This document shows positions 5,834 through 13,100 of a DNA stretch of 16,187 nt, piece after piece. The stretch spans positions 1 through 16,187 of the forward strand of contig USFO01000030.1 of the NCBI GenBank assembly GCA_900553955.1, given 5' to 3'. The notes beneath the pieces are model-generated. The model saw only the letters and a list, made by a program, of their open reading frames with translations, made no database searches and was not told where the DNA came from. Numbering within the stretch: the stretch's first letter is position 1; the number at the start of each line of letters is the position of its first letter. Source of the stretch: an uncultured Oscillospiraceae bacterium (GTDB taxonomy: Bacteria > Bacillota > Clostridia > Oscillospirales > Ruminococcaceae). The position numbers were made by a program, and so were the translations under genes.

Positions 5834-6418
5834 TTAATTTTTTGAACACGGCAAAATTTCCCCATATTCGCCGCCGCACACTCCCGCCGCGTTAGCTTCG
5901 TCGGTGTCTATATGCATCGCCGGAACATAATTCGGGCTTACGCGCACCGCCACGTCGCCGAAAATCGTTGTGCGCTCTGCCGTTTCGATTTTTACGAACA
6001 CGTTTTGCTTATCCGCAACACCGAATTTTTCCGCCGTGGCAGGGTCAAGGTGAATGTGGCGCTTCGCGGCGATAACGCCTTCGGAAATTTCAACTTCGCC
6101 GCAGGGGCCTACCAGCTTGCATGCGCCGGAGCCTGCAAGATTGCCGCTTTCGCGGATGGGTGCCGCTACGCCAAGGCTGCGTGCGTCGGTGAGAGAAACC
6201 TCCACCTGTGTTTGCGCCCGCGCCGGTCCAAGCACGATTACGTTCGGGATGGATTTTTTCTCGCCCACCACGGTGACTCTCTCCTCGCAGGCAAACTGCC
6301 CCGGCTGAGAAAGCTCCCGCTTTTTGGTAAGCTCCGCACCCTTGCCGAAAAGCGCCTCAATGTGCCCTTTTGAAAGATGAACGTGCCGCGCACTCGTTTC
6401 AACCATTACTTCTGCCAT
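5834..6418 (-). CDS. pduL: PduL-type phosphate acyltransferase (phosphotransacylase)
   Basis: A 194-residue protein matching the PduL/PTAC family, which interconverts acyl-CoA plus phosphate with acyl-phosphate plus CoA (propanoyl- or acetyl-). The duplicated metal-binding motifs are present: SARHVHLS (H12, H14), the CEERVTV segment (E45/E46), AKRHIHLDP (H121, H123) and MHIDTDEANA (H169, D171). The LSQPGQFA and GPARAQTQVEVS blocks are also typical. There is no N-terminal encapsulation extension, since the catalytic domain begins at residue 7. It is therefore probably cytosolic rather than a microcompartment enzyme, and no shell genes are nearby. AAAGGAG precedes the ATG at 6418. It lies 44 bases downstream of the DUF1653 gene, probably in one transcript. 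It may be the organism's main phosphotransacetylase for acetate formation and ATP synthesis. Confidence 0.93.
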   Translation of the reverse strand: MAEVMVETSARHVHLSKGHIEALFGKGAELTKKRELSQPGQFACEERVTVVGEKKSIPNVIVLGPARAQTQVEVSLTDARSLGVAAPIRESGNLAGSGACKLVGPCGEVEISEGVIAAKRHIHLDPATAEKFGVADKQNVFVKIETAERTTIFGDVAVRVSPNYVPAMHIDTDEANAAGVCGGEYGEILPCSKN

Positions 6419-6462
6419 TTTTTTTCTCCTTTTTTGTCGAAAGTTCCTGTGAATATTTCTGC

Positions 6463-6711
6463 TCAGTGCCCTGCGGCGCTTTTGATTTCCAAAAGCTCAA
6501 AGCGGTATTCCTGCTTTACATACGGGTATTTTTCTTTGTCCACCTTGCTCATAAACATCTCAAGCGGGCGAATCCAAAGTCCGCCGTCGCCGTAAAGCTT
6601 GCGGTAAATCACATAATCTTCGCCGGTTTCGGAGCTTTTCGCAACTCCCTCAACCAGATAATAGTCGCCCTTAAAATGACGATAAACTCTGCCAACTAAA
6701 AGTTCCTGCAT
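6463..6711 (-). CDS. DUF1653-domain protein
   Basis: An 82-residue protein that is almost entirely one DUF1653 domain, with landmarks VGRVYRHFKGDYYLVEGVA, SSETGEDYVIYRKLYGD and LWIRPLEMF. The family is a small SH3-like beta fold of unknown function, common in Firmicutes and Proteobacteria. An in-frame ATG at 6726 would add five residues, but GGAGGAA lies right after it. That makes an excellent ribosome site seven bases before the ATG at 6711, so 6711 is taken as the start. It is the first gene of a probable two-gene transcript with pduL and has its own promoter at 6742-6769. No catalytic residues are known for the family. Confidence 0.9.
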   Translation of the reverse strand: MQELLVGRVYRHFKGDYYLVEGVAKSSETGEDYVIYRKLYGDGGLWIRPLEMFMSKVDKEKYPYVKQEYRFELLEIKSAAGH

Positions 6712-6741
6712 AACAAGTTCCTCCATAAAAACTCTGCTACC

Positions 6742-6769
6742 ATTATACTATATATGGAGCAAATCGCAA
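6742..6769 (-). promoter_or_regulatory. SigA promoter for DUF1653-pduL
   Basis: On the minus strand a perfect TATAAT (6742-6747), a 16-base spacer and TTGCGA (6764-6769, four of six matches). Transcription would start about 25 bases before the DUF1653 start codon. It is divergent from the plus-strand promoter at 6792-6821. Confidence 0.7.
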
Positions 6770-6791
6770 CATATTTTTAACACTTTGTTCT

Positions 6792-6848
6792 TTTACTTTG
6801 CAAATGTATGGTATCTATAATGCAAGCTTAAAGTTGAATTCAACTTTA
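6792..6848 (+). promoter_or_regulatory. Divergent promoter with perfect 20-bp palindromic operator
   Basis: On the plus strand TTTACT (6792-6797), an 18-base spacer and a perfect TATAAT (6816-6821). The expected start, near 6828, falls at the edge of a perfect 20-bp palindrome (6829-6848, half-site TAAAGTTGAA). This looks like a dimeric repressor site. GAAGGGAGA (6856-6864) and an ATG at 6872 follow. Confidence 0.65.
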
Positions 6849-6871
6849 TTGTTGCGAAGGGAGATATTTTT

Positions 6872-7009
6872 ATGGCAAAACTTATTGCTCCATAGCCGGA
6901 GAAAAACTATTTTGGCGGCGAATACCGCCGCATTCCCATCGGCAACGCCGAAAAATCCGCCCGCACAGTGCAAACCCGCCGCACCGACAGCTCTCTCAAC
7001 AATCCATAA
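6872..7009 (+). pseudogene. Mini-ORF interrupted by one in-frame amber codon
   Basis: A well-placed ribosome site GAAGGGAGA precedes ATG at 6872, which encodes MAKLIAP and then TAG (6893-6895). The same frame then stays open for 37 more codons (PEKNYFGGEYRRIPIGNAEK and a basic, polar tail) to TAA at 7007-7009, just before a strong hairpin. Read through, it would be a 45-residue basic protein. I recognise no family. Options are a gene broken by a recent nonsense mutation, a seven-residue leader peptide, UAG recoding, or a small regulatory RNA with an incidental ORF. A broken gene or leader peptide is the most economical explanation. Confidence 0.4.
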
Positions 7010-7014
7010 CAGCA

Positions 7015-7050
7015 AGCACCCCTCCGGGCGTTACTGTTCGGAGGGGTGCT
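7015..7050. terminator. Strong hairpin ending the mini-ORF transcript, possibly shared with the giant gene
   Basis: A perfect 12-bp stem (AGCACCCCTCCG at 7015-7026, CGGAGGGGTGCT at 7039-7050) with a 12-base loop. The plus-strand tail is only moderately U-rich (GCTTTGCTTC) and the minus-strand side is weaker. It lies between the plus-strand mini-ORF and the end of the giant minus-strand gene at 7101. Confidence 0.6.
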
Positions 7051-7100
7051 GCTTTGCTTCTAAAGCATCTAAAAGGAGGGAGAAGTGATTCGCGATTTAG

Positions 7101-10100
7101 TTATTTGTGCTTTTTGAGCACGAGTGCCGCTGCCGCGAGCACGAGCATTGCGGGAGCAATGCTCATCGCAGGCGCGCCGGTATTGGGGTTGCGCTCTCCC
7201 TTGGAAGCGCCGTTCGCCGCAATATGGATTACGCCGGAACCGGAGGTGCTGCCGGTATTGTCGCCGGCCGCAGTTCCGGGTTTAGTGCTTGCGATAATCA
7301 TATCGTAGATCTTTTCGGCTTTATCGAGAGCCGCAACAGAGTCTTTGGAAACAAGGTTCTTCTGCTCCTCGGTAAGAGCGTTGTATGCGTCGCGGGCGGC
7401 TTTTATAGCATCGCCGCTGTCCTTGGTCACAGGCTGGAGCGCCGCAATCTTGTCCTCAACGGCTTTTGCCGCGGCTTTGTCCGCAGCTTCCTTTACAAGG
7501 CGGGCATATTCGGCTTCCGCAGCCTTGAGCTTGCTCTCGGTTTCGGGTGCAAGGAGCTCTTTCTGTGCCGGAGTAAGTTCGTCAAACGCTTTTCTTGCTT
7601 CCTCAATGGCATTTTTGCTTTCGAGGGTCACGGGAGCGAGCTTCGCAACCGCTTCGTCAACTGCTTTTGCCGCTGCGCTGTCAAGCAGATGTGCGTATGC
7701 CGCTTCCGCTTCGACCAGCGTTTGATAGTTCGCAACAAACGCTTTCTGCTCCTCGGTGAGAGAGTTATATGCGTTTCTTGCGGTATCAATGGCGGGCTTG
7801 CTTTCGAGGGTTACTTCGCCTATGTTCGCAATAAGCTTTTCGACGACTGCGGCGGCTGCTTTGTCGTCGCGTTCTTTTTCAAGGCGGGCAATCTCATTTT
7901 CGGCAGCGGCAAGCTTTTCGAGAGCTTCGGGAGCCACAAGAGGCTTCTGATCCTCGGTGAGCATATTGTATGCCCCGCGAGCCGCTTCAACCTTAGCTTT
8001 GTCCTCAAGCTGCACCGGGTTCGGCAGAGCGTTTATCAAATCCGTCACGCTCTGAGCAGCTTTGCGGTCGGCTTCTTCCTTCTCGGCAAGGGCTTTCAGC
8101 TCCGCAAGCCTTGCTTCCGCCGCGGCGAGCTTAGCTTCGTTTGGAACGTATGCCCTTTGAGCCTCGGTCAGTGCGCCGTAAGCTGCTCTTGCCGCCGTAA
8201 TACCCGCTTCGTCGTCAAGAGTAAGCTCGTTTTCGTTCGGAATGGCTGCTATCATATCCTCAACAGCCTTCGCCGCGGCTTTGTCTGCAAGCATCGCATA
8301 AGTGTTTTCCGCCGCGGCAAGCGTGTCGTACTTCGCGACATAGCCCTTCTGAGCCTCGGTCAGTGCGTCATAGGCGGTGCGGGCAGCGTCGATTCTTGCC
8401 TTGCTCTCTGTGGTGTATTCCACTTCACCGATGGCTTCGATGAGGTTATCAACGGCTTCCGCGGCTGCTTTGTCGAGCAACAGAGTATATGCGGCCTCCG
8501 CGTCAAGAAGAGTCTGATAATTCTTAACCTTCGGCTTGTCCTCCTCGGGAAGGGCGTTGTAAGCATCCCTTGCCGCGTCAATGGCGGGCTTGCTTTCAAG
8601 TGTTACATTGCCGATTGCGGCGATTTTGTTTTCCGTGTCAAGCACCGGGTTCGGCAGAACGGTTACTTTGCAGATTCCGGGCGCACTTACGCTGCTTCCC
8701 GGTGCGGCAATGACGTATGTGCCCGCTTTTGCGAATGTGAAGGTGAAGCTGCCGTTGCTTCCGGTGGTTTCAAGGGGCGTCCAAGCGGTTATGTTTCCGC
8801 CTGCGGCAGAAATATTCTCCGTGCTGTATATTTGTGCGCCGGAAACGGTTTCGTCACCGGGTTTTCCACTCATCATATCGGCATTTGCACGGTGCAGCAC
8901 CAAGGTCTGCTCAATTCCCGCCATAATTTCGATATTTTCCACGGCTTTTCCGTCTTCTCCGGTGAAATACGCAAAGCCTGCGTTCTTGTCTGTGTAGAAG
9001 TCGGGGCTGCTATACATTGCCACCTCGATTATATCTCCGTTTTCGAGGGTCATATAGTCGGCGGTTGCGCCCACTCCCTCCCGCATAAGCGGATATTTGT
9101 GATTGATGAAATATACGAGGTTTTCATCGTGACCCCAGAATTTATTGAAGAACATACTTGCGGCGTTTCCGCTCACAGTCATGGCGTCTCCGCCCAAAGT
9201 AAGGGTTTCTCCACCAAGGTAATATTTTTCAAGGGCACGTATGAACAGGTGCAGCACAGTGGGCTGCTTGAGCACGGTTCCGTTTTCTCTTATCTGATAT
9301 TCGGAAAGGCCGTATTCGGAAAGGTCGAACCAATCAACCTCCATGGGAACCACGGTCATAAGCGTTTTGCCGCTGTCCTTTCCGATGACGTAGCTTCCGT
9401 CCTCGGAAATCGAGAGGTAAACGGTCTTTTTGCTCTGCTCGCCGGTGGAGGGATGGGTGGCCGTCCAGTGAGCATAGAGGGTTGCGTCCTCGGTGAACAC
9501 AGTTTCCTCCGTAACCTTGGTTCCGCCGTTCATTTCGGTGAACCAACCGTCAAAGCTGTGATTCCAACGGTACGCCTCCGGCATCACGGAAAGAGTTCCG
9601 TCCGCCGCAGTATAAACGCTTTCGGTTTCGCAGCTTCCGCCGTTAGGATTAAATGTAATCGCAAAGCCGTCCGCTTCCCAGCTGAGTATCGGGAAGCCGC
9701 CGTTTTTGTTCGCAATATCCTTTGCAAAGAACTTGCCGTAGGCTTCGCTGTTAAGCTCGGAAACAAAGGAGCTGCCTTTCATTTCGGCTTCGCTTCTCAT
9801 AACGGAGCCGTTTGCCTTAAATACGGGCGAAAGCGGTCCCATGTAGAAGCTGCCGCGTTTTATCATGATGTAATCATCGCCGCCGAAGCTTCCCACTGCG
9901 CCGCCGCAGCGAACAGCCTCGCTGACTTTTCCGGTGCTGTAACAACCGAGGGGCATGGAGGCTACATAAACATCGCCCGCAATACCTCCCACATAATCCG
10001 CGCCGGTTACGGTTCCTCTGTTGTAGCAGGCAAGCATTTCCGCATAGTTCTGCTCCTCGCCTACTATACCGCCGACCCGCTTTGCGGTTTCGCCGCCCAC

Positions 10101-13100
10101 GGCGCCGGTATTTTTGCAGTAGCGAATATATCCGTAGGAGTTCGCTCCGGCTATGCCGCCCACCTGCTCTGTTCCCTCTACCGAAGCGCTGTTTGAGCAG
10201 CGTTCGACCTTGTTGCCTAAGCCTACGCAGCCGACTATGCCGCCGGTCTGAATCGCACCGCTGACGCTTCCGGAGAACGAACAGTCGGTTATAGAAGCCG
10301 CCTTGTCCTTATCGTCCATGCCGCCGACTATACCGCCGGTCTGGCTAACATCGCCTATGGCCTTTACCTCTCCGAAAAGGTGAAGACCGCTTACCTTACC
10401 GCCGCCGAGGATATATCCGAAAAATCCGGTTTCGCTCTCATTGGAGGTGAGCTTAAAGTTCGTGATATTTTTGCCGTTGCCGTCGAAGCTGCCCGCAAAG
10501 GCGTGCCCGCTCCTACCGATAGGATACCAGTTTTCGGTGGTAAGTGCTATATCGTTGAGCAGCTTTGCGGAAATTCCGGTGTTTCCGCCGTTTACTTCAC
10601 TTGCGAACCAGTGAAGCTCTTTTTCTGTGGTGATTTGGTACACGCCGCTGATGTTCACAGGCTCGGAGCATTCGCTTTCCTTCCAAACTCCCGCCTGCTC
10701 CGCGGTTTTTATAACCTTGGTGGAGGCTTCCACATAGCCTGCCGCATCCGCACTGCTCACTCTGACGGTGAGAACCTTGCCTTCATCCGAGGGTAAAAGG
10801 GTATATTCCGCCTTGTCTGCGCCGGATATGGGGTTTTTGCCCACATACCACTGATATTTGAGGTTTGTAACACTCTCGGAAGAATAGAATACTGCTTTCA
10901 GGGTCTTTCCAACCACCGCAGCACCCTCTATCTTCACGGTTCCCACAAGTCCCTCTACTTTTTCGGTTTCTGCGGTAAGCAGGCCTTCGGCGGTTTCGCA
11001 TACCACTTTAAGGCGAAGCTTTCTTCCGCCCATATCAAGAGGGATTTTGTATTCCGGCTTCGAGGAAATCGCCGTAACCGCATCGTCGCCCTCGCCATAG
11101 CTGTAATACCAGATATACACAATGCCGCTTTCGTTGCCGGTGTATTCCGCTTTAACCTCGGATTCGACAGCGGCTTTTCCGCTTATGGAAAGCTTTCCTG
11201 TGATTTTATTCTTCTCGGGAAGTCTGCCAAGCTCCTTTGCCAAAAGCTTTTCGGCTTCGGCAATATCCGCCTCGGAGCTTACGCCGTTATCGGTGGGATA
11301 ACCGTCGTCCTCGTAGTCGCCTCCGGTTACATCCCCCGCATTGTAAAGTCTTACATAAACGGAGCCTGAAAGATTGAGTCCCACGCAGCCGCCTACACAG
11401 CCGCCCGCGCTCTCCACACAGCCCTTATTATAGAGATTTTCCGCAGTACCGTCGTTTCTGCCAACGCAGCCGCCGGTGCAGCCACGAAGTATTACGGCGG
11501 TGTTCACAATATTTCCGCTGTTGGCGCAGAGCTTGACTTCGCCGCTGTTGTCACCCGCTATACCGCCGAGCATAAAGCCCTCTGCCCGCACGAAGCCGCC
11601 GTTTACGCATTTTTCCACCTTAGCGGGGCTCTCCTTGCTGCCTGCGTTTTCGCCGGTAATGCCGCCAACATATCTATTGCCGTCTATGTTTCCGATATTG
11701 GTACATTCGGTGATAACCGCGCCCTTTTCATTGAGTGCCGCAATACCTGCGGTATGGCTGCCGCCGCTCACTTTAACCTTTGAGGTGCAGCCGTCAATGA
11801 TTCCGGCGTTCTTGGAAACTATTGCGGCGGTGTAATCTCCGCCGATAATTCTTCCGCTTACGGTCAAATTCTTTATTGTACCTGCGTTTTTGAGGAACAA
11901 TGCGGCAGAACCGCTTTCCTTGCAGTAGATATTCTTTATTTCAAAGCCTGCTCCGTCAAATTCCCCTGCGAATGCCTTATCAAAAGCGCCGATGGGGCTT
12001 ATTTTGCGGTTATTAAGGTCAATATCCGCCGTAAGCACGGCTTTTATCGTCAAATCGGTCTTTGCTGCGTTTGCAAACCAATTAAATTCCTCCGGAGTGC
12101 CTATGCGGTAAACTCCGTTCTCCTGTTCGGGCTGAACGGAGGCTTTGCCGTCCCAACCTGCGGGGTCGCTTGCGGGTTTATCCGGATCCTCCGGCTCTGC
12201 CGTGCCGGAAACCTGCCATTTGAGCACCGGATAGCCGGAGTTGATATTGCCGCTGTCCTCAGCGAAGCCATCAAGCTCCGGTGCAAGAGCCTTCAGCTCC
12301 GCAGAGGTCTTTTCCTCGGCCTTTCCGCTTTGAACTGTGCAGCCGTTTTCAAGGCAAATTGCTTCAAATGTGCTTTTAAGAACAAAAACCTTATCAAGGG
12401 TCTTTTGGCCGCCCGACCATTCAAGCCTACCTGCCACGGTTCCTGCATTTTTCGCTTCAAGGCTGCCGCACTGGTATGCGTTTGAAATCGTTCCGTAGCG
12501 GAATGTTCCGGTAATGCCGCCCGCAATTCCGCCGGAAGCAAGTGCCTTTACCGTTCCGGTATTATAGACCTTGCTCATGGTGCCGCCGCTATACAGGCTT
12601 CCGGTTATGCCGCCTGCCATACTGTTTGCGGTTATATTGCCGGCGTTAAAGCATTCTGTTACGGATGCGGAGGATTCGGAGCTGTTTTCGCCCGCAATGC
12701 CTCCGGCATAGCTCACGGAAGCAATTACCGCCGCCCTGTTGGAGCACTTTGCTACCGTTCCGCTAACAGAACCGACAATGCCGCCAACATAGCTCACGCC
12801 CTTGACGGTTACGGTTTCCTCGGTATGGCAATTTTCCAAAGCTCCGTCGGAGGAGCCTGCCACTGCGCCCACATATTTGCCTCTGTTGTTTGTTCCCTTT
12901 GCTTCAATCAAGCTGTTTGCTATGGTGATGTTGCATACCTTTCCGCCCACGCCCACATAGCCGAACATTCCCGTGTAGTTCGCCTTATAGTTTGTTCCGC
13001 TTGTAAGAACATAAAGTCCGCTTATGGTATGACCCGCTCCGTCAAAGGTTCCGGTATAGGTCACCTTGTTGTAGTTTGAGTTTGCATCGACATAGCCCCA

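Noticed and set aside
5553..5837. 94-codon plus-strand frame
   Set aside because: It lies opposite the riboswitch leader and its promoter, which explain the sequence conservation better.
6893..6895. Pyrrolysine at the amber codon
   Set aside because: Nothing in the window supports it: no PylS-like gene or pylT-like tRNA, and no methyltransferase homology. It is kept only as a remote option.
7230..8636. CRISPR-like regular spacing in the helical-repeat region
   Set aside because: The units are in-frame protein repeats of varying sequence, without constant repeats and unique spacers.
7107..10196. 1,029-codon open frame on the plus strand inside the giant gene
   Set aside because: Antisense shadow of the repeat-rich minus-strand gene. 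The protein is Cys/His/Phe-rich without domains and has no upstream signals.
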